Shown here: piece after piece, positions 42,514 to 52,434 of the stretch
Numbering within the stretch: position 1 is the first letter of the stretch
How the letters are laid out: each line of letters begins with the position of its first letter
Made by a program: the position numbers and the translations under genes
Notes under the pieces: model-generated
Told to the model about the DNA's origin: nothing
The model's input: only the letters and a program-made list of their open reading frames with translations
Database searches by the model: none
NCBI GenBank assembly: GCA_003963365.1
Contig: RXJG01000002.1
Span: 263,190-327,189 of the forward strand
Length of the DNA stretch: 64,000 bases
Origin: Sphingobacteriales bacterium
Lineage (GTDB): Bacteria; Bacteroidota; Bacteroidia; Chitinophagales; Chitinophagaceae
Reading direction: 5' to 3'

Positions 42514-44715
42514 ATGAATAAAAGAGGAATTGTTTTTAGTTTAATAATATTAGCATTAAATGCAGCCAATGCTCAAACCAAAAAGGAAAGTAATGATACA
42601 TTGCATATAAGAAGTTTGCCCGACGTAACGGTAGTAGGCAGGAATAGCAAAAGTGATTATCAGCAAATGCCGGAAATTGTTGGAACAAATATTTATGCAG
42701 GTAAAAAGAATGCATTGATTGTGCTGGACAATGTGCAGGGAAATGTTGTAACAAATAATATGCGGCAAGTAATGGCCAAAGTTCCCGGCATTCATATTTG
42801 GGAAAGTGACCCAAGTGGAATTCAGATTGGTATTGCCGCCCGTGGATTAAGCCCTAACAGGAGTTGGGAATTCAATGTTCGTCAAAATGGATATGATATT
42901 GCTGCGGACCCTTTTGGTTACCCTGAAGCATATTATAATCCCCAACTACAGGCTGTGCAAAGAATAGAGATAATAAGAGGCCAGGGTTCTTTACAATATG
43001 GGCCACAATTTGGCGGACTGGTAAATTATATCCTTCGCAACGGAAGTGAAATAAACAAACCTTTTGAATTTGAAACACAGCAAACGGTTGGAAGTAATAG
43101 CTTATTTAACAGCTATAATGCTATTGGGGGAAAGAAAGGCAAAGTTCATTACTATACTTTTTTTGACCACCGTAACGGAGATGGATGGAGAGAAAACAGC
43201 CGCTATTTCACCAACGCAGGTTATGGTACTGTAACCTATAATTTTACAACGAAATTTTCATTAACGGCTGAAGTGATGCGTTCGCACATCCGCAGCCAGC
43301 AACCCGGTGGTTTGACGGATGCACAAGTAAAACAGGATGCTCAACAAAGTTTCCGCAGCCGTAATTGGTTTGACATAACATGGACAACACCAGCCTTAAT
43401 CGCCAACTATCAAATCAATGAAAATACCCGATGGAATACCAAATTATTTGGCACTATCGGCGACAGGAATAGTGTTGGATTTTTACAATCCATCACAACA
43501 CAGGATAGTATCAATGCCACAACACTTGCTTATAATAACAGGGTTGTTAATCTTGACCAATATAGAAACTATGGTTTAGAAAGCCGCATTATTACCGATT
43601 ATCATTTGGGTAAAATGAAAAATACTTTATCCGGTGGTATCCGTTTATATACCGGCACTACTACAAGACAGGCAGAAGGCAAGGGTACAACCGGCACAGG
43701 ATATGATGTATCTGTCACTGGTAATTATCCCCGTGATATTACTTTTAAATCCAGAAACATAGCTGCCTTTGTTGAGAATATCTTCCGTATTAGTGATAAA
43801 ATTTTGATTATACCCGGTGTGAGATATGAATGGCTTGAAGGTTCATCGTCTGGCCGCAATGGATATACTTCAGGTGGTGCTGAAATAATCTTACAAAACA
43901 TTACGAGGGACAGAAGTTTCGTTCTTGCCGGTGTAGGAACAGAATACCATATTACAAAGTCCACCGAATTATATGGAAATATTTCACAGGCCTATCGTCC
44001 TATTCAGTTTGCAAACCTGCAGGCGCCGCCTACAACCGATGTGGTTGACCCTAATTTGAAAGATGCCAAAGGCTACAATGTTGATTTGGGTTACCGGGGT
44101 AAAGTGAAAAATTATCTGCAGTTTGACGTAAGCGGATTTTATTTGCAATATGACAACCGTGTAGGTACAGTTACTGTTAGCGGAACACCTTCATACCGAC
44201 TCATCACTAATGTAGGCAGCAGTACCAGCAAAGGGTTTGAAGGGTATATTGAATTTAATCCCATCAGGGCATTAGGAAAAAGCCAGCATGGCGACTTAAT
44301 TATTTTTGGTTCTTATGGATATACAGATGCCAAATATAGCGGCGACCATAAGGATGCCAATACAAAAGGCAAGAAAGTGGAAAATGCCCCAACTAATATT
44401 TTCCGGGGCGGTATCACTGGTGGCTACAAAGGATTTTTATTAACTGCACAGGTAAGCAGTGTTGGAGAAACCTTCAGCGACGCAAATAACACAATTACAC
44501 CTTCAGCAAATGGTAATACCGGTTTAATACCATCTTATACTGTAACAGATTTAACAGCTAACTATAAATTTTCAAAAGGGTTAAATTTTAAAGCAGGAAT
44601 AAATAATTTGTTTGATGAGAGATATTTCACCCGTCGTGCAGGTGGCTATCCTGGGCCGGGTGCTTTACCGGCTGATGGCAGAACATTCTTTATATCAATC
44701 GGGGCAAAGCTTTAA
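42514..44715 (+). CDS. TonB-dependent outer-membrane receptor (FecA-like)
   Basis: This 733-residue protein has a signal (IVFSLIILALNAANAQ), a TonB-box-like stretch (LPDVTVVGRNS), a plug domain (VMAKVPGIHIWESDPSGIQ, AARGLSPNRSWEFNVRQNGY, RIEIIRGQGSLQYGPQFGG) and a 22-strand barrel ending in the aromatic-hydrophobic C-terminus FFISIGAKL. FecA-type receptors import ferric citrate or other metal complexes. It is the only plus-strand gene in this 50-kb stretch of metal genes, with its own operator region and terminator. It may import a metal-chelate that competes with, or rescues from, toxic metal; the substrate is unknown. Confidence 0.92.
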   Translation: MNKRGIVFSLIILALNAANAQTKKESNDTLHIRSLPDVTVVGRNSKSDYQQMPEIVGTNIYAGKKNALIVLDNVQGNVVTNNMRQVMAKVPGIHIWESDPSGIQIGIAARGLSPNRSWEFNVRQNGYDIAADPFGYPEAYYNPQLQAVQRIEIIRGQGSLQYGPQFGGLVNYILRNGSEINKPFEFETQQTVGSNSLFNSYNAIGGKKGKVHYYTFFDHRNGDGWRENSRYFTNAGYGTVTYNFTTKFSLTAEVMRSHIRSQQPGGLTDAQVKQDAQQSFRSRNWFDITWTTPALIANYQINENTRWNTKLFGTIGDRNSVGFLQSITTQDSINATTLAYNNRVVNLDQYRNYGLESRIITDYHLGKMKNTLSGGIRLYTGTTTRQAEGKGTTGTGYDVSVTGNYPRDITFKSRNIAAFVENIFRISDKILIIPGVRYEWLEGSSSGRNGYTSGGAEIILQNITRDRSFVLAGVGTEYHITKSTELYGNISQAYRPIQFANLQAPPTTDVVDPNLKDAKGYNVDLGYRGKVKNYLQFDVSGFYLQYDNRVGTVTVSGTPSYRLITNVGSSTSKGFEGYIEFNPIRALGKSQHGDLIIFGSYGYTDAKYSGDHKDANTKGKKVENAPTNIFRGGITGGYKGFLLTAQVSSVGETFSDANNTITPSANGNTGLIPSYTVTDLTANYKFSKGLNFKAGINNLFDERYFTRRAGGYPGPGALPADGRTFFISIGAKL

Positions 44716-44720
44716 AAGAA

Positions 44721-44752
44721 AAGCGGCAGAAATATTAACTGCCGCTTTTTTT
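44721..44752 (+). terminator. Intrinsic terminator of the TonB receptor gene
   Basis: A 9-bp perfect stem (AAGCGGCAG 44721-44729, CTGCCGCTT 44739-44747) is followed by a T run (44746-44752), only 5 bases after the receptor stop. It also slightly overlaps the end of the convergent small ORF. Confidence 0.85.
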
Positions 44753-44957
44753 ATACCGCTTTCGCTATCTTTTTCATAATATGATGGCTTTCTCCAAACT
44801 TACACTGTGCATCGCAATGGCTGCGGAGTTCTGAAAACAGGATGTATTTAATTATTACATTGTTTTGTTTAATTGCAGGATGGGGAAGCTGAAGGCAAAT
44901 GTCCTTTTCACTTTTATAAAGAGACACTGTATTGCAGTATGTAAATCTTCCTCCCAT
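44751..44957 (-). CDS. Small Cys/His-containing protein, uncertain
   Basis: This 68-residue ORF has balanced composition and several polar motifs: FTYCNTVSLYKSEKD, LQLPHPAIKQNN, then SHCDAQCKFGESHHIMKK. Four Cys and four His are spread over it, and HCDAQC plus ESHH could bind metal. I do not recognise the family. The ORF ends inside the receptor terminator and is preceded in frame by a stop. It lies 25 bases after the stop-side... of no close neighbour on its strand: the next gene downstream is none, the upstream flank is AT-rich. It may be real but is the weakest CDS call here. Confidence 0.4.
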   Translation of the reverse strand: MGGRFTYCNTVSLYKSEKDICLQLPHPAIKQNNVIIKYILFSELRSHCDAQCKFGESHHIMKKIAKAV

Positions 44958-44981
44958 TTTTTCAATTTATTTCCATCAGAT

Positions 44982-45695
44982 TTAAATTGTCTTTTTTATC
45001 TCATTCAAGAAATAGTCACGGATATTTTTTGAAAAACCACTTTGCATATTTTTCATTCTTTCGGGATGCCATTGGAGCAATAATAACAAGTTTTTGCTCC
45101 CATCATCTTTAATTTCCATCCCCTCTATAATCCCTTTTTTTGCCACAGCATTCACACATAATCCCTTACCAATCCTATCAACACTTTGGTGGTGTGCTGA
45201 AAATACTTCTCCTTTTTTAGTTTGTACAATTTGACTGAGAAGAGTATTTTTCTTTACTGTGATTTCATGCACACAAGGCTTTCCTGTTTTTGTCAAATGT
45301 TCATAAGTCTGAAAATGCAAAGGAATATCGGGTATTAAAGTTCCTCCAAAGTAAACATTCGTAATTTGTAACCCTCTGCAAATACCCAATAGCGGCTTTT
45401 GCTGTTGCAGTGTTTTACGAATGACCTCCAACTCAAACTCATCTCTTCGCCAGGCCACATTTGTAGGATTTAGCAATTTGTAGTATTCGGGCTTACCATA
45501 AAAAAGTGGGTGCACATCCTGCCCGCCGGCTAACAGCATCCCATCAAATCTCCCTGATTCTAATGTGACATAATCCCTGTTTGAAATTCTTAAAACGTCA
45601 ATATCAGGGTCAACTCCTTTAATCCAATTTGCATAAATATCCCAATGACATTTTCTACAATGTGCCGTAATACCAATAGTAAGCTTCCCTTTCAT
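44982..45695 (-). CDS. Class I glutamine amidotransferase, PuuD/GATase1-like
   Basis: This 237-residue protein matches the gamma-glutamyl-gamma-aminobutyrate hydrolase (peptidase C26) family. The nucleophile Cys106 is in LLGICRGLQI, the oxyanion region LLAGGQDVHP is at 55-63, and the catalytic His210/Glu212 are in QWHPE. It hydrolyses gamma-glutamyl amides; the actual substrate is not known. It has the same orientation as the D-lactate dehydrogenase and PfkB genes and follows the dehydrogenase gene after about 106 bases. It lies inside the metal region, so it may serve glutamate/glutathione or stress metabolism. Confidence 0.85.
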   Translation of the reverse strand: MKGKLTIGITAHCRKCHWDIYANWIKGVDPDIDVLRISNRDYVTLESGRFDGMLLAGGQDVHPLFYGKPEYYKLLNPTNVAWRRDEFELEVIRKTLQQQKPLLGICRGLQITNVYFGGTLIPDIPLHFQTYEHLTKTGKPCVHEITVKKNTLLSQIVQTKKGEVFSAHHQSVDRIGKGLCVNAVAKKGIIEGMEIKDDGSKNLLLLLQWHPERMKNMQSGFSKNIRDYFLNEIKKTI

Positions 45696-45801
45696 TTTAT
45701 TACTTTACGAATATTTATTGAGGCGGAATGCTTACTGTCTTTCCGAAGAAATTTGCAAGTTCGGAAGCCAATGATAATGATGGTTGCCAGGTCATCAAAA
45801 T

Positions 45802-46794
45802 CTATGGCATTAGTTCATTTTTACATTCCTCACCTTTTTCAAAGCAATCAAGATTTTCCATCGTTGTTACAGCAATATTATGCAATGCAGTATCTGTTAA
45901 AAATGCCTGGTGACTGGTGATGAGAACGTTTGGGAAAGTCATTAGCCTTGCTATGACATCATCCTGCAAAATATCACTTGAGTGGTCTTCAAAAAACAAA
46001 CCTCTTTCTTCTTCATAAACATCAAGACCTAAGTAACCAATCTGGCCGGATTTTAAACCTATAATTACATCTTTTGTGTTAACCAAAGCTCCACGACTTG
46101 TATTAATCAGCATCACGGCCTTTTTCATTTTCGCAATTCTGTCCCTGTTGATGATATACTTGGTTTGTTCGGTTAATGGAGCATGCAATGTGATAATATC
46201 GGATTGACTACATACGTTATCAATGCTGCCATAAACCACTCCATATTTATTTGCCCAAATATCATCCTGCATTATGTCGTAGGCCAGTACCCTGCACCCA
46301 AATCCATGAAGAATCTCTGCAACTATTTTCCCGATTTTTCCTGTTCCGATTATCCCGATAGTTTTATTATGCATATCAAAACCAGTCAATCCATTTAAAG
46401 AAAAATTTAAATCCCGGATTCGGTTATGAGCTACCACCAATTTTCGGTTTAATGCAAGCATTAGCGCAACTGTGTGTTCAGCTACGGCATAAGGAGAATA
46501 TTCCGGCACACGGGCCACTCTCATGCCCAATTCATAGGCCTTTTTAATATCTACATGATTAAAGCCTGCAGAACGAAGTGCCATGTATTTAATTCCCAAA
46601 GCAGATATTTTTTTTAAAACATCTTTTGACCCATCATCATTCACAAAAATGCAAACGGCCTTACATCCTTCGGCCAAACCAGCAGTAGTTAACGAAAGCT
46701 GTGGTTCAAGCAATATTAATTCATGTTTGCCTTTTGCAGCACTAAGCAAATAATCTTTCTCAAACTTATGTAGGCTAAAAACTGCGACTTTCAT
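45802..46794 (-). CDS. D-lactate dehydrogenase-like 2-hydroxyacid dehydrogenase
   Basis: This 330-residue enzyme has the NAD motif GIIGTGKIG (147-155), catalytic Arg234 in INTSRGAL, Glu in LDVYEEE (261-263) and His295 in ITSHQAF. The N-terminal RSAGFNHVD and PEYSPYAVAEHTV are typical of fermentative D-lactate dehydrogenases (LdhA). It would reduce pyruvate to D-lactate with NADH. It follows the PfkB gene by 25 bases, suggesting a sugar-fermentation unit for low oxygen or blocked respiration, as copper and silver damage respiratory enzymes. Confidence 0.88.
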   Translation of the reverse strand: MKVAVFSLHKFEKDYLLSAAKGKHELILLEPQLSLTTAGLAEGCKAVCIFVNDDGSKDVLKKISALGIKYMALRSAGFNHVDIKKAYELGMRVARVPEYSPYAVAEHTVALMLALNRKLVVAHNRIRDLNFSLNGLTGFDMHNKTIGIIGTGKIGKIVAEILHGFGCRVLAYDIMQDDIWANKYGVVYGSIDNVCSQSDIITLHAPLTEQTKYIINRDRIAKMKKAVMLINTSRGALVNTKDVIIGLKSGQIGYLGLDVYEEERGLFFEDHSSDILQDDVIARLMTFPNVLITSHQAFLTDTALHNIAVTTMENLDCFEKGEECKNELMP

Positions 46795-46819
46795 TTTATT
46801 AGATTTCTATAAATAATAG

Positions 46820-47767
46820 TTACGCTGCCGCAAAAGAAATACTATGCTGATTAATCCATTCGTATAGCTTATAAACATCTTCCGTTTTAAATAACTGAGT
46901 GCCTGTATTCATTGTTGCTGCGGTGCCACATGCTACTCCAAAGCGAACCACTTCCAACAGAGATTTATCCTGTTCCAGCATCCAGGCTATACCCCCTACC
47001 ATACTATCACCGGCACCAACGGTACTTAGCTTCTTTACTGTAGGTGCTGGAATTTTTTCATGAATGTCTTTTGTTACAAGCATTGCTCCTGCAGGCCCCA
47101 TTGAAACTACTACCACTTCACAATGCCCATTTCGTATAACCTGCTTTGCCGCTTCATCCACTTCGTTCATTTGCAGATAATCTTTATTTACAAGGCTGCA
47201 TAGTTCTGAAAGGTTAGGTTTTAAAAGATAAACCCCTTCTTGTGCAGCATGGCGCAATGGTTTACCTGATGTATCAACAATCAATTTTATGCCTTGCTTT
47301 TTTGAAATAACGGCAAGGCGTGCAAAAATATCATCTGGTGTTCCCGGTGGTAAGCTTCCACTGGCTATAATAATGGAGGGAAGTGGATTTAGCGCAGCAA
47401 TAGCCGATAAGCAAGAATCAATTTCGGCGCTGCTTAAGTTACTACCCGGCATTACAAAACGATACTGTGAATTAGTTGACAGTTCTGTTGCAGTAAAACT
47501 TTCTCTTGTTTCATTTTCAACCGGAATGCTTTTGAAAGGGATTTTGTTTTCAAGAAGAATTCTCTCAAGCAGTTTCCCATTCATTCCTCCAGAGGGAAAC
47601 ATCGCCAGACTTTCTCCACCCAATTTTTTAATAGCCTTACTGACATTGATACCACCTCCACCGGCTTCTATCTGCAAGTCAGAACACCGGAGTTTTTTTT
47701 CCGGAATCAATTTATCCAGAGTGGTACATTTATCTACAGCGGGGTTAATGGTTATTGAGGCAATCAT
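46820..47767 (-). CDS. PfkB family hexose kinase (1-phosphofructokinase-like)
   Basis: This 315-residue ribokinase-fold enzyme has the N-terminal GGGGINVSKAIKKLGG (37-51) and the C-terminal catalytic motif GAGDSMVGG (251-259, base Asp254). The start MIASITINPAVDK matches 1-phosphofructokinase/6-phosphofructokinase 2/tagatose kinase. It probably makes fructose-1,6-bisphosphate. It heads the small unit PfkB - D-LDH - amidotransferase. The next upstream gene is the CusB-like adaptor, 32 bases away, so read-through from the metal operon is likely. Confidence 0.88.
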   Translation of the reverse strand: MIASITINPAVDKCTTLDKLIPEKKLRCSDLQIEAGGGGINVSKAIKKLGGESLAMFPSGGMNGKLLERILLENKIPFKSIPVENETRESFTATELSTNSQYRFVMPGSNLSSAEIDSCLSAIAALNPLPSIIIASGSLPPGTPDDIFARLAVISKKQGIKLIVDTSGKPLRHAAQEGVYLLKPNLSELCSLVNKDYLQMNEVDEAAKQVIRNGHCEVVVVSMGPAGAMLVTKDIHEKIPAPTVKKLSTVGAGDSMVGGIAWMLEQDKSLLEVVRFGVACGTAATMNTGTQLFKTEDVYKLYEWINQHSISFAAA

Positions 47768-47799
47768 AACATACTTATTACTGTAATTAAGAATAATGT

Positions 47800-49002
47800 T
47801 TACATATTATGTCCTTCCATTGGATTGGCTCCCTTCTTAAATTTATATTCGCTTTGCAGCAGGTAAGCTCCTTTAACCACTACAATATCCCCCTGCTTCA
47901 GTCCTGATTTGATTTCAATTCTGCCTTCTGCTTCCAAACCTGTTTCTACCATTTTGCTTACAAATGAATTTTGCCCGGATTTTATCCATACAGTTGCTCC
48001 AAATGCATCATGTAAAACAGCATCCAGGGGCAACGTTAGCGTTTTGCGCTGACTGCCTTTAATAATAACATAGGCCGGCATTCCGGGTTTTAATTGCTGA
48101 GATGTATTGGGTATTGCAACACGTATTAAATTAATTCTTGTATCAGGATTGATTTCAGGATTTAAGTATTCAATCCGTCCAGTAAATTCTTTATCCGGCA
48201 TATCAGGAATTTGAACAACGGCCGTTCCGCTTTTGTCCAGTTCAGCCAATTGTGATGTATATACCTGCGCTTCGGCCCATAGCGTTGATAGGTCAGCAAG
48301 CCGCATGATTGTTCCACCTTCCATAGTGTAATCACCTTCTTTAATATCCAATGTTGTAATGAACCCAGTAACAGGGCTGTAAAATGGAGTAAGTGGATTT
48401 ATTTTCTTGCTTTTTGACAGTTCGTCAATTTGAGCTTCTGTGAGACCCCAAAGCTGTAATTTATTTTTTGCACTTTGAATTAATTCATTATAATCTATCA
48501 ATGAATTATTAAGAGTTTGCTGTTGTTGCAAAGCCAACAGGTATTCCTGTTTTGCCGTGTTCAATTCTTCGCTGTAGATATCAAAGAGCTTTTCGCCTTT
48601 ACGGACATAGTCGCCGAGGTTTTTAAAATATAGCATTTCAATTCTGCCCGGCACTCTTGAGCTTACAGAATTGGATTTGTATAAATCAAAATTTAATGTA
48701 GCGGTCAGGTACATTTTATCGCCGATGCTGCCTGTGCTGATTGTATCTAATTGGATATTGCCCAGTTTTATTTGGTTTTCGCTTAGCTGTATTTCATATG
48801 GATTTCCGCTCTTGCTTTTACGCACCTGGGTCAGTTCCATTTTACAAATAGGACATTTACCTGGTTTGTATTCCACCACCTGTGGATCCATTGAACATGT
48901 GTAATAAATATCCGGGTCTTTGGGTGCGTCTGTTTTGCTTTTACAGGAGCTAATAATTAATCCCAAAGTAACTACTGCCAATAGATAAATAACAAACTGC
49001 AT
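47800..49002 (-). CDS. CusB-like RND adaptor with heavy-metal-binding module
   Basis: This 400-residue lipoprotein (VVTLGLIISSCKSKTD) carries a metal module close to the mature N-terminus ([20 protein letters not shown], then KMELT), a variant in which the usual MHP is MDP. It has the CusB layout: IEMLYFKNLGDYVRKGEKLF, a helical hairpin, FYSPVTGFITTLDIKEGDYT, and a beta-barrel with LWAEAQVYTSQLAEL. I chose the ATG at 49002, which puts the signal at the start; an upstream ATG at 49068 would be 3 bases after the previous stop but gives a long odd N-terminus. It is the second of two tandem adaptors. Confidence 0.85.
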   Translation of the reverse strand: MQFVIYLLAVVTLGLIISSCKSKTDAPKDPDIYYTCSMDPQVVEYKPGKCPICKMELTQVRKSKSGNPYEIQLSENQIKLGNIQLDTISTGSIGDKMYLTATLNFDLYKSNSVSSRVPGRIEMLYFKNLGDYVRKGEKLFDIYSEELNTAKQEYLLALQQQQTLNNSLIDYNELIQSAKNKLQLWGLTEAQIDELSKSKKINPLTPFYSPVTGFITTLDIKEGDYTMEGGTIMRLADLSTLWAEAQVYTSQLAELDKSGTAVVQIPDMPDKEFTGRIEYLNPEINPDTRINLIRVAIPNTSQQLKPGMPAYVIIKGSQRKTLTLPLDAVLHDAFGATVWIKSGQNSFVSKMVETGLEAEGRIEIKSGLKQGDIVVVKGAYLLQSEYKFKKGANPMEGHNM

Positions 49003-49071
49003 AATAATATCTTTCAACTGCAGGGTGATGGAGTTATTCAAAGTGGCTGTATAAATATTTTTCTTCATGGT

Positions 49072-50454
49072 TTATTCATTTACTTTAATGAAACTTTCAC
49101 TATCCATCAGGAACTGTGCATTTGCTGCAACAGAATCCTGCGCAGACAAACCTTCCAAAACCTGAATTCTATTTTTATAAGTTATACCGGTTTTTACTTT
49201 GTGAGCCTTAAAACCAATATCATCTTTTATGAATACAATCTTATCCAATCCCAGGGAGACAACAGCTTGTACCGGAAGCCAGTTTGCTTCACGGCTGTTT
49301 CCGAAAATTGTGGCTTTAACCTGGCTGCCGATGGGAATCTTCAAAATGGAATTATCAAAATGAACTCTTGCAGTAACTGTTTTGCTTTCCTGGCGATAAA
49401 ATGGTTCTATGAAATTAATTGTTGCCCTAAAATCTTTATCCGGTGCCGTCTCCGGTACTATACGTACAGGACTGCCTTCACGTATAAGGCCTTGCTTATC
49501 GGCATAAAAATTAAGAATAGCCCATGCCCGGTTTGGATTATATACAGTGAAAACCGTCTGACCTTTTTGAACATACATTCCTTCTTTCAACGGTAATTCT
49601 TCTGTTAGAAGGGATATATCTCTCATTTCCCCGGGCTCCTTTTGCATAGATTGCGAACCAGCTTCGTGGATGTGCCCACTGTACTTGCTATATACAGAAA
49701 TAGTGAAAGCGGCTTTCTTTGTTTCTATTACATCGGTCAATTGTTCCTGGCTCATGCCCAGTAACAATAACTTCTCTTTAGCAGCATTTACTAAAACAGT
49801 GTTTTCAATATCATTCTTTAAGAGAAACAGAAGATTTTGCTGTGCCGTTAATATTTCCGGACTATAGATTTCCATCACTTTTTGACCACTTGCTATTTTC
49901 TGATAGCGGTAGCGTACATACAATTTTTCAATACGGCCGGATACCCTTGCTGAAATTGTTCCAACCTGCTTTGTATCATAAGCAATTTTGCCCAGTGCTT
50001 CAACTTCAATCTCTTCATTGGCTGAATGAAGTGATGTGACGGGTATGGAGGATAAAACATATTCATTCGTAGGCTGTAATAAAAAATCAATATTCAAACC
50101 TGATGCATTATCCACTGCTCCACCTTTCTTAACCAGGTCCATACCGCAAATGGGACACTTCCCCGGTTTATCCCGAATGATTTCCGGATGCATGGGGCAG
50201 GTATAAACTTCTGTTTGATTTCCGTTGTGCTGATGATTACCTTGTTCCATCTTGACGAGCTCCATTCCACACTTAGGGCATTTACCCGGCTTGTCACTGA
50301 ATACTGAATCTTCCGGCATAGGGCATGTGTACATTTCCTTTGCAACATCTGTTGTATGTCCTCCATGAGGGGCTTTATTGTTGTTGCAGGAAAGAGTGAT
50401 GATTGCCAAAAAAAAGCTGCTTAATAATAATAGTCTTTTCATGTGATTATTCAT
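49072..50454 (-). CDS. CusB-like RND adaptor with two heavy-metal-binding modules
   Basis: This 460-residue lipoprotein ([19 protein letters not shown]) has two metal modules in tandem ([20 protein letters not shown] with [25 protein letters not shown] with GMDL) joined by a His-containing linker, then the CusB adaptor core ([35 protein letters not shown]). CusB hands periplasmic Cu(I)/Ag(I) to CusA; the modules probably add metal capture. Its ATG overlaps the stop of the multicopper oxidase (TAATG), so translation is coupled. Two adaptors for one pump is unusual and may allow a hetero-assembly or a second permease elsewhere. Confidence 0.88.
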   Translation of the reverse strand: MNNHMKRLLLLSSFFLAIITLSCNNNKAPHGGHTTDVAKEMYTCPMPEDSVFSDKPGKCPKCGMELVKMEQGNHQHNGNQTEVYTCPMHPEIIRDKPGKCPICGMDLVKKGGAVDNASGLNIDFLLQPTNEYVLSSIPVTSLHSANEEIEVEALGKIAYDTKQVGTISARVSGRIEKLYVRYRYQKIASGQKVMEIYSPEILTAQQNLLFLLKNDIENTVLVNAAKEKLLLLGMSQEQLTDVIETKKAAFTISVYSKYSGHIHEAGSQSMQKEPGEMRDISLLTEELPLKEGMYVQKGQTVFTVYNPNRAWAILNFYADKQGLIREGSPVRIVPETAPDKDFRATINFIEPFYRQESKTVTARVHFDNSILKIPIGSQVKATIFGNSREANWLPVQAVVSLGLDKIVFIKDDIGFKAHKVKTGITYKNRIQVLEGLSAQDSVAANAQFLMDSESFIKVNE

Positions 50455-51947
50455 TAACTCAATTGATATTGAAGCATCATTCCATCATCTTCGTGTTCCA
50501 GATTGTGACAATGAAAAACAAAAATCCCGGTTAAAGACGCAAAGGGAATAATCAATTTTACTTTTTCCTGTGGCAAGAGCAGAACAGTATCTTTCCAACC
50601 GCTTTCAGAAGCTATCAATTGACCACGGCCACCTGTTCTTTCCAGTACCTGGAAGTGTACTCCATGAAGATGAATGGGATGTGGTTCATCACCCTGTGAA
50701 TTATCAAATTCCCATATCTCTGTTGCATTAGATGAAACATTTTCGTCAATACGATTCTTATCATAAGTTTTTCCATTAATCTGGTGCATACCGGTCATGG
50801 TCATACCACCGCTCATTTGCATTACGCTCAGCACAAAGTTTCTTGTTCGGGTTGCGGCTGATGCCGGTATAGAATTAATAAAAGAAAGATTTGCTGGAAC
50901 ATTAAAGCTGTCGTTTACTGTTTGCGTTACTTTAAATTTAAGAATCTTAAACCCTTGCTTTCCCTGTGCACTTCCTGCATTGTCAAACATTTTGTTCTCT
51001 AAAAATATCTCTGTACCTGTTGAAAGTCCGGAAAAGTTTACCAATACATCTAATCTCTCACCAGGCGACAATAAAATACTCTTAACGGTGGCTGGATTTT
51101 TTAAAAGGCCCCCGTCGTTACCAATAACTATCAAATCAGCATTGTTGCTTAGTGCAAGATTATAAATCCGGGCATTAGAGCCGTTCAATATTCGCAAACG
51201 ATAGTATCGTGTTGCTATTTCTGTAAACGGCGATGCTTCTCCATTTACCAGAATGGTTTCACCCATATAACCTGTCATTACTTCCATTGAGGTGGGGTTG
51301 TATGCAATGCCAGATGAAGTAAGCCGCTTATCCTGAATTACCAGTGGAATTTCATAAATGCCTGAAGGCAGACTGAGAGCTGCTTCCTCTGCGTCGTTAA
51401 CAATAAATAATCCTGCTAATCCCTGGAAGGCCTGCCTTGCTGTTGCTCCATCCGGATGAGGGTGGTACCAGTTTAATGCAGCCCGTTGATTAATCGGGAA
51501 TTGAAAATTAAAGTTATTGCCTGCATTCACCACAGCTTCAGGATGACCATACATATTTGCCGGTATCTTTAAGCCATGCCAGTGGATATTGCTTTTCTCC
51601 GAAAGATTGTTCTGAAAATTTATATTGGCGTTTGTGCCAGTGTTCACACGGATAGTTGGGCCCAATATACCCCCTGACTGGTAACCTAAAACCGAAAAAC
51701 TGTTGCCATTGATATTGGCATTGGTAGCCTGTGCAGTTAAAGACGTATTACCAGTTACAGTGTTTGGTATGGGCAGCAGTCTGGTGAAACTTCCTTCTGT
51801 TACCGGCACCGGTTGACCACCCATATTCATATTTCCGCCCATCATGTTATTTTTATTACATGAGTCCAAAAAGCTGATGAATGAGCCGGCAGCAAGAACG
51901 CTGCCTGCCCCAATGCCAGTGTTTTTAATAAAAGCTCTGCGTTTCAT
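50454..51947 (-). CDS. Multicopper oxidase (CueO/CopA type) with Tat signal
   Basis: This 497-residue oxidase starts with a twin-arginine signal ([20 protein letters not shown]) followed by a possible lipobox (SFLDSCNK). Copper ligand motifs are [29 protein letters not shown] and [16 protein letters not shown] short Met-rich part ([14 protein letters not shown]) lies at the mature start. It oxidises Cu(I) to the less toxic Cu(II) in the periplasm. It sits between the TRASH-like lipoprotein and the adaptors in one minus-strand unit. It is smaller than the oxidase at 25443-27704 and of a different subtype. Confidence 0.92.
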   Translation of the reverse strand: MKRRAFIKNTGIGAGSVLAAGSFISFLDSCNKNNMMGGNMNMGGQPVPVTEGSFTRLLPIPNTVTGNTSLTAQATNANINGNSFSVLGYQSGGILGPTIRVNTGTNANINFQNNLSEKSNIHWHGLKIPANMYGHPEAVVNAGNNFNFQFPINQRAALNWYHPHPDGATARQAFQGLAGLFIVNDAEEAALSLPSGIYEIPLVIQDKRLTSSGIAYNPTSMEVMTGYMGETILVNGEASPFTEIATRYYRLRILNGSNARIYNLALSNNADLIVIGNDGGLLKNPATVKSILLSPGERLDVLVNFSGLSTGTEIFLENKMFDNAGSAQGKQGFKILKFKVTQTVNDSFNVPANLSFINSIPASAATRTRNFVLSVMQMSGGMTMTGMHQINGKTYDKNRIDENVSSNATEIWEFDNSQGDEPHPIHLHGVHFQVLERTGGRGQLIASESGWKDTVLLLPQEKVKLIIPFASLTGIFVFHCHNLEHEDDGMMLQYQLS

Positions 51948-51972
51948 AGTTGAAGAATTTTGATTGATTAAT

Positions 51973-52416
51973 TTATTGTTTTAAAGCTGTTGTCTTTTTC
52001 AGGTATTTATTGAAATATTCATTTGCGTTTGACTCTGATACAAAATAGAAGACATCCTCTTTAGACCCGGGTTTGCCAATTATAAATGCTGTTGCTTTGT
52101 CCACCTGCTCATTTGACAACGGGTCGTATGTATAATGTGAAGTTGAATCTTCATTAAGCATTTTAACGCAACCCTCACAGCAGCCATAATATGTTTTTCC
52201 ATTAATCGGAACCGGAATCTGTTCTGAATTCAGAAACCGGTTATTTACCATACACACCTGGTTATTGGGCAATCTGGTGATGGCTGTATCGGAAAATGCT
52301 ACAGTTGCCCCGGCAGATTTACTTTTATTTTCTTTACTGTGTGAACCACTATTGTTGCATGAGAGTAATACAAACAGGGAAATAATAGATACTAATATGA
52401 TAGAATAGTTTTTCAT
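51973..52416 (-). CDS. Lipoprotein with NosL/TRASH-like Cys motif
   Basis: This 147-residue lipoprotein (IISLFVLLSCNNSG) has a Cys-rich metal-binding region: NNQVCMVNNRFLNSEQIPV, then KTYYGCCEGCVKMLNED. The CM..(20)..GCCEGC arrangement resembles YHS/TRASH and NosL-like domains that bind copper. In other bacteria such lipoproteins (for example MlpB-like) sit next to copper oxidases. Here it directly precedes the multicopper oxidase gene by 25 bases and probably delivers or buffers copper for it. Confidence 0.75.
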   Translation of the reverse strand: MKNYSIILVSIISLFVLLSCNNSGSHSKENKSKSAGATVAFSDTAITRLPNNQVCMVNNRFLNSEQIPVPINGKTYYGCCEGCVKMLNEDSTSHYTYDPLSNEQVDKATAFIIGKPGSKEDVFYFVSESNANEYFNKYLKKTTALKQ

Positions 52417-52434
52417 TTTTTGAAATAGTTTATT

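Noticed and set aside
42345..42569. 74-codon minus-strand ORF in the divergent control region
   Set aside because: It overlaps the start of the TonB receptor and the operator-like repeats, and has no protein-like pattern.
45715..45795. 26-codon minus-strand ORF between the dehydrogenase and amidotransferase genes
   Set aside because: It fills the gap well but is too short and has no recognisable feature.
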